Shown here: piece after piece, positions 34,534-42,213 of the stretch
How the letters are laid out: each line of letters opens with the position of its first letter
How positions within the stretch are numbered: the stretch's first letter is position 1
DNA from: JAMLHH01 sp964653095
GTDB lineage: Bacteria > Bacteroidota > Bacteroidia > Chitinophagales > JADIYW01
DNA length: 64,000 nucleotides
Assembly: GCA_964653095.1 (NCBI GenBank)
Contig: CAZZEH010000016.1
Location: 10,532 to 74,531 of the forward strand
Direction of reading: 5' to 3'
The notes under the pieces: generated by a model
The model's database searches: none
What the model was told of the DNA's origin: nothing
The model's input: the letters and a program-made list of their open reading frames with translations, nothing else
Program-made: the position numbers and the translations under genes

Positions 34534-34562
34534 CAAAAATATAGTTTTTACTGCGAATTCAA
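34534..34562 (-). promoter_or_regulatory. Promoter of the sulfotransferase operon (TTG-N18-TATTTTTG)
   Basis: On the minus strand there is TTG (34562-34560), 18 bp, then TATTTTTG (34541-34534), a good fit to the Bacteroidota -33/-7 consensus. Only four bases separate the -7 box from the ATG at 34529, so the transcript would be leaderless or nearly so. Confidence 0.65.
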
Positions 34563-34633
34563 GATATTATGAATTAATCACTTTTTAGAACACTCTTTAT
34601 TGCGGATTTGCGGAGATTGATTTGTCAAATATT

Positions 34634-35977
34634 TTAAACAAATCTCATACTTTGTACAAAATCCCGCATGGTATCCAAATGAAAATGGGTCACAGAACGT
34701 GATATAAGTGTATGATTCTCTTTGAGGTATAATTTTCCGAAACAAGTTGTATGAGTATAGAGTAAATTCCAGGGAAGAATATTTCTCTTAATACCCACGT
34801 ACTCATATTCAGTCCCATCTACCGTAAAGGTGAATGAGTATAAAATTTTTCTGCCTTTAAAATATCGAAGTTGTAATTGTCCTGTACAAGGTGTTTCATC
34901 ACACAACTCCTCTATTTTTACTGTCCCGTGTAAATGATTCATCAGAAATTTTTCTCCTTTTGGATCAATCCATTCTTTAAAATTATCGGTTCCCCATCTG
35001 ACCTTAAATTCCATCGGATGTTTCCCGACAGGTCCAAATCTTTCTTCAAATTCGTGTTCACCGGACATCACTTCATCTATCCGAAATCCAAACGCTGGAA
35101 TAGTCTGAAAAACATTTTTGGATAAAAAAGATTGTCTTTCTATTTCATTTTTTTGAGAAGAAGGCTTTTTATCCGGTTTAATCAGACTTCTTGCGGTCAA
35201 TCGGTCAATGAGATTATTTGGGGGAGTAAAAAAGCGTAAATATTTAAATAAATAATTTATCGGATGCATCATTTCAACTTTCTTCTTATGCGCTACAGCC
35301 CGAAATATCGTTTTGGCGACTGTCTGTGGACTTTGCGAATACAAAGGAAGTAGAACCATACTCAATTTACTTGCAAGAGTTTCACTTTTTACATCCTGGT
35401 AAAAAGCTGTATTGACCATATAAGGATACACCGTGGTCACATCTATGTGATAAGGATTTATTTCTGCACGTAAAATATCTGTAAAGGTCGCCAGAGCAGT
35501 TTTGCTGACCGTATATGCGCCCCAGGTAGGCAACTGAAAATACACCTGTCCGGTAGCCACATTGACTATATGACCACTTTTTCGTGTTTTCATCGCAGGA
35601 AGAAAAGCATACACAAAATACAGAGTACCCCAAAAATTGGTGTTCATGAGATTTTCAAAAGTCTTGATGTCGATTTGATCGAGTGCACCCTGAAAACCTA
35701 TTCCCGCATTATTAATAAGAATATCCGGTGCGCCTGATTTTCTTATAATATCTGCTGCAATTTTATCAACCTCGTCTTTTTTAGTTTGATCTACCGCATA
35801 AACAGAAATTGGCACATTGTATTTTTTAAGACGATTTTGAGCATTTATTAAAGACTTTACGCTAATGTCTGCTAAAATTAATTGCGCTCCGGCTTCGGCA
35901 AAATAGGATGACAGATACAGACCAATTCCACCACCTGCACCGGTAATCAAGACCGTTTTATTTTTAAAATTTTCCAT
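34634..35977 (-). CDS. SDR oxidoreductase fused to a C-terminal beta-rich domain
   Basis: 447 residues, much longer than a usual 250-residue SDR. Residues 1-270: NAD(P)-binding TGAGGGIGLYLS, NNAGIGFQG, and active site YTVSK, all intact. Residues about 290-447 form a beta-rich domain (GEHEFEERFGPVGKHP … TVDGTEYEYVGIKRNIL) I do not recognise by name; it looks lipocalin-like. A fused lipid-binding domain suggests a lipid or isoprenoid substrate. It lies 18 bp downstream of the AttH-like gene, so the pair probably acts together. Confidence 0.8.
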   Translation of the reverse strand: MENFKNKTVLITGAGGGIGLYLSSYFAEAGAQLILADISVKSLINAQNRLKKYNVPISVYAVDQTKKDEVDKIAADIIRKSGAPDILINNAGIGFQGALDQIDIKTFENLMNTNFWGTLYFVYAFLPAMKTRKSGHIVNVATGQVYFQLPTWGAYTVSKTALATFTDILRAEINPYHIDVTTVYPYMVNTAFYQDVKSETLASKLSMVLLPLYSQSPQTVAKTIFRAVAHKKKVEMMHPINYLFKYLRFFTPPNNLIDRLTARSLIKPDKKPSSQKNEIERQSFLSKNVFQTIPAFGFRIDEVMSGEHEFEERFGPVGKHPMEFKVRWGTDNFKEWIDPKGEKFLMNHLHGTVKIEELCDETPCTGQLQLRYFKGRKILYSFTFTVDGTEYEYVGIKRNILPWNLLYTHTTCFGKLYLKENHTLISRSVTHFHLDTMRDFVQSMRFV

Positions 35978-35995
35978 TTGATTTAAAGCAAGATT

Positions 35996-37012
35996 TTAGA
36001 TATACATTTTTATTCCGTGGTTCGAATCATCCGTCAATATTTCAAAAGCTGCCCGATGCTTGGCAGTCAGTACATCACTTAATCCGATACGCGATTTTTC
36101 TTCAATGTAAATTTCACAGGATGCAATTTTTGAATTGAGACAAAATTTATTTCCCCCGGGCGGATTGTAATAAGTCAGCCCCACAAAATCATCTGCGTGA
36201 GCTTTTATTGTTCCATGAATTTTAACCTGTTTGTTTTCACTTTTAAAAGTCCATTCGTAATAGTTCAAAGAAACTTTTGAGCGAAGAATATTTCCCCAAC
36301 TATTGAGCGCATATTCTTTCCCTTCATGCCTGAGTACAATCGGTGTCAAAAAAGGAGTTTGGAGTGAATTAAATAACCTGAGTCTGCCCGAGCCAATTTC
36401 TAAAAAAGAGTTTGGCGCATTATCAAATCCGGCGACTTGTCCCCAAGCGTAGTGGTCGGTATGCTTTTCTCCCCAATTATGATTTTGGCTTCCTATCCAT
36501 CCGCTCACATCAATTTCCTCCCCATTTACCTGAATAGACCCTTTAAACTCTGCCATGGGAAGACTGACTAAAGCTTTGGCTTTTGGGAAAGGAGCATCAT
36601 AACTGCCTAACGGAAAAAGAAATACCGGAAATTCTTCTGACTGGTACTCCAACTCCCAACTGATTTCTCCTTGTGTCGATTGAATGTTTCCGGAAGCAAA
36701 ACGATTGTTAATTTGAGCATTTCTAAAAGCCACCTTAAAGTGTGTATTGGAAAAAGTTGCACCCGATAAAGGTTCTTCACTTTTTAATGCAAAATGCGAC
36801 TTATTTTCTCTGTCAAACCAAACCGCCCAAACTTCTGCAATCGCTTCATCCGGTCGTTTCTTTGGACTAAAAATAGTATAACGTATCCAAAAGGCCTTAG
36901 CTTCTGACGGATGGTTACCCCTTATAAAATAGCTTTCGTAAAAGCCGGCTTTTTGATTTTTGTACTGAGTGAAATTACATTGAGCGTGCCACTTCAGTTT
37001 CTGAATACTCAT
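35996..37012 (-). CDS. AttH/CrtC-like double-lipocalin protein
   Basis: 338 residues, no signal peptide. The motif SQNHNWGEKHTDHYAWGQ at about residue 170-190 and the overall two-half beta layout match the AttH/carotenoid-hydratase-like superfamily (CrtC, tocopherol-cyclase-like), which act on isoprenoids or lipids. The exact reaction is unknown. It is the first gene of a probable operon with the SDR fusion, 18 bp apart. Confidence 0.65.
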   Translation of the reverse strand: MSIQKLKWHAQCNFTQYKNQKAGFYESYFIRGNHPSEAKAFWIRYTIFSPKKRPDEAIAEVWAVWFDRENKSHFALKSEEPLSGATFSNTHFKVAFRNAQINNRFASGNIQSTQGEISWELEYQSEEFPVFLFPLGSYDAPFPKAKALVSLPMAEFKGSIQVNGEEIDVSGWIGSQNHNWGEKHTDHYAWGQVAGFDNAPNSFLEIGSGRLRLFNSLQTPFLTPIVLRHEGKEYALNSWGNILRSKVSLNYYEWTFKSENKQVKIHGTIKAHADDFVGLTYYNPPGGNKFCLNSKIASCEIYIEEKSRIGLSDVLTAKHRAAFEILTDDSNHGIKMYI

Positions 37013-37120
37013 AACACCGCATAAATTATTTGTAAAGTAAATTACATATAAACTTCAAAGTATCCAATATTAAAAGGCGATTATTACACGCAAATCAGTC
37101 CGCAAAAAATTAGAGTGAAA

Positions 37121-37501
37121 TTACCCTCTGGAGAGTTTTTGACCGAGTACCACTTCAAGAATGGTATAAAGCGCAAAAAACAAGAAACCGACAGATAGGG
37201 CTGCACCGGTATTCTCATGATAGTGGTAAAAATAATAGATGAATACAATACCGCTAATCAACATCTTTACTACCAAAATGACTAACGCGGCCAAGATAGA
37301 TTTTGGCGAATCCGAAAATTCTCCGGTACTGAACCACCATAAAGCAATCAGCGAAACAATCGACGGGATACCTAATCCCACCGAAAAAAAGCAAATAAAA
37401 TCTTTTTGCAGCCATACAGACAGTCCTGCTCCGGCAATCACAATCGCGAAGCCTGCAAATAGAAAAGGGAAAAGAATCTGAATCTTTCTGTTTGAAATCA
37501 C
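37121..37501 (-). CDS. AtpI-like membrane protein
   Basis: 126 residues, four membrane helices, resembling ATP synthase subunit I (assembly helper, not catalytic). Overlaps the AtpZ-like gene by 4 bp. In related genomes the rest of the ATP synthase operon (atpB, atpE, atpF …) commonly follows at this point; here the next gene, 108 bp on, is the AttH-like one. Confidence 0.65.
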   Translation of the reverse strand: MISNRKIQILFPFLFAGFAIVIAGAGLSVWLQKDFICFFSVGLGIPSIVSLIALWWFSTGEFSDSPKSILAALVILVVKMLISGIVFIYYFYHYHENTGAALSVGFLFFALYTILEVVLGQKLSRG

Positions 37502-37719
37502 TTTAGTTGCTTATACACCAGATAAAAAGCTCCCGCTACTCCAAAAAGCAAAAAGACAATCGTAAGCCAGGGAGTATTATTTTCTAACCATTCGTCCAGC
37601 TTATATCCTATGAAAGTAGGCATGATGACTGCTCCGGCCATTTCCATTCCCAATGAAGAATAGCGAATCCAGGACTGAAGTCCGTTTTTGTGTGATTTAT
37701 TGTTATTCTTCATCATCAA
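37498..37719 (-). CDS. atpZ: AtpZ/AtpI-family small protein
   Basis: 73 residues, two membrane helices: GLQSWIRYSSLGMEMAGAVI and WLTIVFLLFGVAGAFYLVYK, with GYKLDEWLEN between them, the family pattern. AtpZ helps magnesium uptake or c-ring assembly in studied bacteria. Its start overlaps the bactofilin end by 17 bp. Confidence 0.85.
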   Translation of the reverse strand: MMMKNNNKSHKNGLQSWIRYSSLGMEMAGAVIMPTFIGYKLDEWLENNTPWLTIVFLLFGVAGAFYLVYKQLK

Positions 37720-38098
37720 GACGGATTTCAGGATTGTTTTGAGGCATTAACCGACAGTGTACCTCGGCTCCTTCTTCGATAATAATCTTACTGAACTTAA
37801 CAGAGAAGGGGCCTGTTTTGGAAGTTTTTTTCAAAAATAAAACTTCCAAAACATGAATATTGCCCTGGATATTGCCTTCGGAAGTAAGATCCATACAGCG
37901 TATATCTCCTTTTACATATCCATTGTCGCCAACCACCACTTTAGCTTCGCAGCTGATATTGCCCTCCACAGTGCCGTCGATTCGAATATCTGTTTCGGAC
38001 TGAATATCTCCCGCGACTCTGCAATCCCGATTAATACGATTGGCTACAATACTTTTAAGTTCAGGTTTTTGATTCTTTTTATTTTTTTCGTTTGACAT
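37703..38098 (-). CDS. Bactofilin
   Basis: 131 residues from the ATG at 38098 (MSNEKNKKNQKPEL); an earlier ATG at 38161 lies in the upstream gene. The right-handed beta-helix repeats are seen as VAGDIQSETDIRIDG, TVEGNISCEAKVVVG, YVKGDIRCMDLTSEG and IQGNIHVLE. Bactofilins polymerise into filaments that scaffold envelope enzymes. It lies 14 bp after a degenerate LytM gene, the usual bactofilin partner. Confidence 0.92.
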   Translation of the reverse strand: MSNEKNKKNQKPELKSIVANRINRDCRVAGDIQSETDIRIDGTVEGNISCEAKVVVGDNGYVKGDIRCMDLTSEGNIQGNIHVLEVLFLKKTSKTGPFSVKFSKIIIEEGAEVHCRLMPQNNPEIRLDDEE

Positions 38099-38112
38099 GA
38101 CTGAGGATAAAT

Positions 38113-38967
38113 TTAAAAATTTAAAAATTGACCGGGGGGAATATTTTCCGTTCCCACCCACAAATCAAACGATAATATTTGCTCGCCCTTTTCACTAAAT
38201 GTACCTATCAACTGACTTTTTTGAACATACTCCCCCTGAGACACTTCTGCTGCTCCGTCAAATTTATATACAGACAAAACATCATTTTCATGAAGAAGAT
38301 ACAGGTGCGTTTTATCACCTGAAATATATTTTGCCAAAATCACTCCGTCCAATACGGCAAAAATCCCCGATTCACTTTTTGCTTTAATTTTTATGGTTTT
38401 GGACTGTAAGTCTTCTCCTTCGACCGGCACCGGTTTACCTTCGACCGGAAGGTGCATTCGATTTAAAACATAAGTATGATAACCGTGATCAAAGTCTTTA
38501 TCCTGTTGCAGCAAAACTTCAAAATCTTTCCTGAACTTCTCTTCCAGCTGGCTCGATTTCGGAAAAACTGCACGCTCATTCTCACTCAGATTCAGCCCGG
38601 ACTGTATATCCTGATGCAAATCAAAGCTGTCTTGAACTATCCGGCTGATATTGTCATAATACTGCGAATATTTTCTGATACTCTCTTCCAATTCCAGTGT
38701 TTTAAGATTGAGCAGAATAATCTCTTTTTTGGCTTCGGCACTACTGGAGTTTATGGGACTAATCTTTTTTAACGGGGTAAATGCAATTGTAAGGAAAGCC
38801 AACAGGAAAATGAAAAAAATAAATGAGCAGACATATATTATCACTCTGAGTTTACTCATTACCGCCGACCACCTGATGTCGTAAGTTTGTGTCTCTATAA
38901 TCTGAAACCTATAGGGGGATCGTATGTTTTTTAACTTGTTTCTTAGCTTCTTTATGTCAATCTTCAC
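38113..38967 (-). CDS. Membrane-anchored degenerate LytM/M23 domain protein
   Basis: 284 residues: cytoplasmic N-terminus, one membrane helix (about 40-65), a coiled-coil segment (SAEAKKEIILLNLKTLELEE) and a C-terminal fold of the M23 type. The zinc-binding HxxxD and HLHFE are not present; the matching place reads LSFDLWVG. It is therefore likely non-catalytic, like LytM factors that activate other hydrolases. First gene of the operon with bactofilin, atpZ and the AtpI-like gene. Confidence 0.8.
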   Translation of the reverse strand: MKIDIKKLRNKLKNIRSPYRFQIIETQTYDIRWSAVMSKLRVIIYVCSFIFFIFLLAFLTIAFTPLKKISPINSSSAEAKKEIILLNLKTLELEESIRKYSQYYDNISRIVQDSFDLHQDIQSGLNLSENERAVFPKSSQLEEKFRKDFEVLLQQDKDFDHGYHTYVLNRMHLPVEGKPVPVEGEDLQSKTIKIKAKSESGIFAVLDGVILAKYISGDKTHLYLLHENDVLSVYKFDGAAEVSQGEYVQKSQLIGTFSEKGEQILSFDLWVGTENIPPGQFLNF

Positions 38968-39015
38968 GATATTTTATTTGTAGCAGTCGCAAGAAAATGG
39001 AAATGTAAAATAAAA

Positions 39016-42000
39016 ATGAGAAATTGCGTTAATTTAATGATACAATACATTATGCTCCACCGTAAGTGGTTAAATATAGGGCTATTATTTGCAGTTTTCT
39101 ATTGCTTTTTGTTACAACCTGTAAAAGTTGAGGCAAAAAAATCAAAAAAAGGAAAAAACAAGGATAAGGTAAGCATCCTCAAAAAAGGATGGGGAGATGT
39201 CAATACCCGCAACAATTATTACTTTAATGCAAAGATGATTTATGATGAGCTGCTCAGACAACATGAACGCAGTACTGAACTAAATTTTGACCAGTTGCTT
39301 CCTTTTTATCTCCATGACCGCGAACCGGGACTCAGCAGCCACAAATCCGAGCTGCAAAAAATCATCATTAAAACCGGCATTGTGCTGCAAAGGCATGATT
39401 ATTCACGATGGAAAGACGACAGTTACACTCTATTGGGGAAAGCCTATTTTCTGAGAGGAGATATTGACAGTGCTCTGGTTAATTTTCAGTATGTATCCAC
39501 AGCTTTGAGAGGAAATTTCAATGATACGAAAGTAGCCGTATCGCAAAAGGAAATTTTAAAAGCCAAAGTTGAAAAACAGAAAGAGCTCAACAGACTGGCA
39601 AAAGACAGGAAAAAAGAAATGGAAACTCAGGCAAAAGCTAAAAAAGCAGAGACAGAAAAAGCAGCTGAGGATAAAACGAAAAGAATGGCAGCAGCCAAAA
39701 AAGCAAAGGAAAAAGAGCTGAAAAAGAAGATTAAAGCAAAAAATAAAATGATTAAACAGAAAGCAAAGGGTAAGTATAAAGCACCTGCGCCGTCTGTAAA
39801 TAAAAGTTCTCCTGCAAAAACAAAATCCGAAAAAGACTCAAAAGAAAAAGGAAATTTTTTGGATAAAGTATCTGAAGGAATTTCCTTAGACTTTGATGTT
39901 TCGGGAGACAAGAGTAAATTAAAAAAAGCCGAACAGAAAGTTCGGGCTCTGGAGAATAAAAAAGAACGTTTGGAAGCTGCAAACGTAGAAGACAGTCTCA
40001 CCCAAAAACAGATTGAAAATCGTCACAAACTGACCCTTTGGGAAAAAATCAAGCACCTGAGAAGCAGACCGGAAGCATTGGTCTGGATGACAAAAAGTTT
40101 CATCAAATTAGGTGAAATGCAAAAGGCCGAAAGTATAGTGGAATATTCCAAAACACTGGTCAAACTGAGAAAAAATCAGCTGAAAGATGTTCATATTGTC
40201 AGGTCATATTACTACTACAATATCGGGAACAAGGCAGAATCCGCTCGGGCATTGGAAGAAGCAATCCCTTTTATCAAAAACAAAAAAGAAAAGCACTATT
40301 ACAATTTCCTGCTCGCTCAGTTAGTTTCTGAAAAAGAACCGGAAAAAGCCTTTGATATTTTTCAGGAAATCCATACAAAATCAAAAGATGAGGTCATTAG
40401 CTTTAATGCTTTGGAAAAAATGTATCGTTTTGCGGAGGAGGACCGTGTCGGGAGTGCACAGACAGAGGAGATATTAAAAGCATATAAAAAATTAGTGAAA
40501 AGTAAAATAGTAGGCGATCAGGCACTGTACAGACTGGCGGATATTTCTCTGAAAGACTCAGATACTGCAAGTGCAGTGGAATATCTGAAAAAATCTTTGA
40601 CATATCCTTTTTCCAAGCCGGAGCAAAAGGGTCACGCACTGGCCAAATTAGGTGAAATAGCCTATGAACAGTATGTATTCAAAGATGCCAAAATGTATTA
40701 CGACAGTGCTTTGACTATGATTACCGCAGATACGGTGTGGAAGAAAAAACTGACCGCAGATGCAAAAGTTTTAGAAAGTATCGTCACAGAACAAAATCTG
40801 GCTTATCAGCAGGATTCGCTTTTATACCTCTCTACCCTGACAAAAAGCGAACTCGCTCAATACATAAAAGAACAGCATAAAATAGAGCGAAAACAGAAAA
40901 GAAGAGAAGCCATTAAAGGCACGGGGGACGGCAGCTTTACATCAGAGGGTTTAGGAAACAATTCTAATTTTAATACCAATCAGAGTCAATATACCACTAA
41001 AGGAAAATGGTACTTCTATAATATTGACCTTAAAACGAGAGGATTTAATGAATTTAAGCAAATTTGGGGTTCACGTGAACAGATTAAAGATTGGCGGAGA
41101 GGTGAAGTAGTGCATCAAAATCTAATGGGCGTGGCAGATTTATTAAGAGAAAATGCCGACAGAACTGTGGAAGAAACCATAGATTTACAGTTAAAGATTC
41201 CTGAAACGGAAGAGGAATTCGAAAAAGCTTATGATGTTATCGCGCGTTCGTATCTGTCGAGAGCAAAAGACTTTTTTAATGGTTTGGACGATTCAGAAGT
41301 AGCGTTGCTTTATTTAGACAGTTTGATAAAGAGATTTCCCGGGCATGAAATAATCCCGGAAGCATATTACACCCAAATGCTTATTTTTTCCGAGATAGGA
41401 AGAATGAAACAGGCGGAATTTGCGGCAGATTTTCTGATTAATAATTTCCCGGAACATGAATTGGCCCAAAAAATTATAGACAGCAGAGAAATTAAATACG
41501 TAAAAAAAGATGAGGTGCAGACCGGCAAGGCCGAAAGATATTATGTCTCTCTCTACGGGCTATATGAAGATGAAAAATATGCGGATGTGATTATTGGGAA
41601 GAAAGATTTTATCAGTCGATTTTCTTCCGAAACATCTTTGCTCCCAAAAGTGAATTTCCTTGAAGCGTTAAGCTTGGCGCGTACCGGGGAAACGACAGAA
41701 TACAGAGAGCGTCTTATCGATATTGTCAATAAATATCCGGAGACAACCGAAGCGAAAAAAGCAAGACTTTTCCTGCAGGTACTGGAAGAACACAACAAAC
41801 AAAGCAGTAAAGAAGAAGACATCAGAACCGGCACGCAGACCGCCGAGCAAATATATAAATACAGTGACGGTGCACACTATATAGCTTTCCTGCTGAAAGA
41901 TAAAAATTACAATAGTGCTGAGATAATCAGTACCATAAACGATATCATGAGTAAAAGCTTTCCAAAGGGAAACATAAAAGCCAGCAATTCTTTTCTGGAT

Positions 42001-42213
42001 GCTCAGACTCCTATGCTGTTAGTTAAAACTTTTAAAAACAAGTCGGAGGCAGCTGCCGGATTGAATGAATTAGTGAAATCAGACAATTTATTGATAAAGT
42101 TCCTGTTGGCAGGAGGGGAAATTCTGTTAATTTCGCAGGATAATTTCAGAACACTCTTCACCAGCAAAAAAATTGAAGAGTATAAGGTATTCTATCAAGA
42201 AAATTATAAATGA
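39016..42213 (+). CDS. porW: T9SS TPR protein, PorW/SprE homologue
   Basis: 1065 residues. Signal peptide ending VEA|K (no lipobox visible), then RNNYYFNAKMIYDELLR and RWKDDSYTLLGKAYFLRGD, which I recognise from PorW/SprE; a long Lys/Ala/Glu-rich coiled coil follows (about residues 180-330), then many TPR-like repeats. PorW links the PorKN ring to the translocon in studied systems. The start could be M1, M8 or M13. Its 4-bp overlap with pbp1A matches the conserved neighbour order, which supports the call. Confidence 0.8.
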   Translation: MRNCVNLMIQYIMLHRKWLNIGLLFAVFYCFLLQPVKVEAKKSKKGKNKDKVSILKKGWGDVNTRNNYYFNAKMIYDELLRQHERSTELNFDQLLPFYLHDREPGLSSHKSELQKIIIKTGIVLQRHDYSRWKDDSYTLLGKAYFLRGDIDSALVNFQYVSTALRGNFNDTKVAVSQKEILKAKVEKQKELNRLAKDRKKEMETQAKAKKAETEKAAEDKTKRMAAAKKAKEKELKKKIKAKNKMIKQKAKGKYKAPAPSVNKSSPAKTKSEKDSKEKGNFLDKVSEGISLDFDVSGDKSKLKKAEQKVRALENKKERLEAANVEDSLTQKQIENRHKLTLWEKIKHLRSRPEALVWMTKSFIKLGEMQKAESIVEYSKTLVKLRKNQLKDVHIVRSYYYYNIGNKAESARALEEAIPFIKNKKEKHYYNFLLAQLVSEKEPEKAFDIFQEIHTKSKDEVISFNALEKMYRFAEEDRVGSAQTEEILKAYKKLVKSKIVGDQALYRLADISLKDSDTASAVEYLKKSLTYPFSKPEQKGHALAKLGEIAYEQYVFKDAKMYYDSALTMITADTVWKKKLTADAKVLESIVTEQNLAYQQDSLLYLSTLTKSELAQYIKEQHKIERKQKRREAIKGTGDGSFTSEGLGNNSNFNTNQSQYTTKGKWYFYNIDLKTRGFNEFKQIWGSREQIKDWRRGEVVHQNLMGVADLLRENADRTVEETIDLQLKIPETEEEFEKAYDVIARSYLSRAKDFFNGLDDSEVALLYLDSLIKRFPGHEIIPEAYYTQMLIFSEIGRMKQAEFAADFLINNFPEHELAQKIIDSREIKYVKKDEVQTGKAERYYVSLYGLYEDEKYADVIIGKKDFISRFSSETSLLPKVNFLEALSLARTGETTEYRERLIDIVNKYPETTEAKKARLFLQVLEEHNKQSSKEEDIRTGTQTAEQIYKYSDGAHYIAFLLKDKNYNSAEIISTINDIMSKSFPKGNIKASNSFLDAQTPMLLVKTFKNKSEAAAGLNELVKSDNLLIKFLLAGGEILLISQDNFRTLFTSKKIEEYKVFYQENYK

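Noticed and set aside
32755..37012. Sulfonolipid (capnine) synthesis cluster
   Set aside because: SDR and sulfotransferase alone do not support it; no cysteate synthase or aminoacyl-condensing enzyme is visible in the window.
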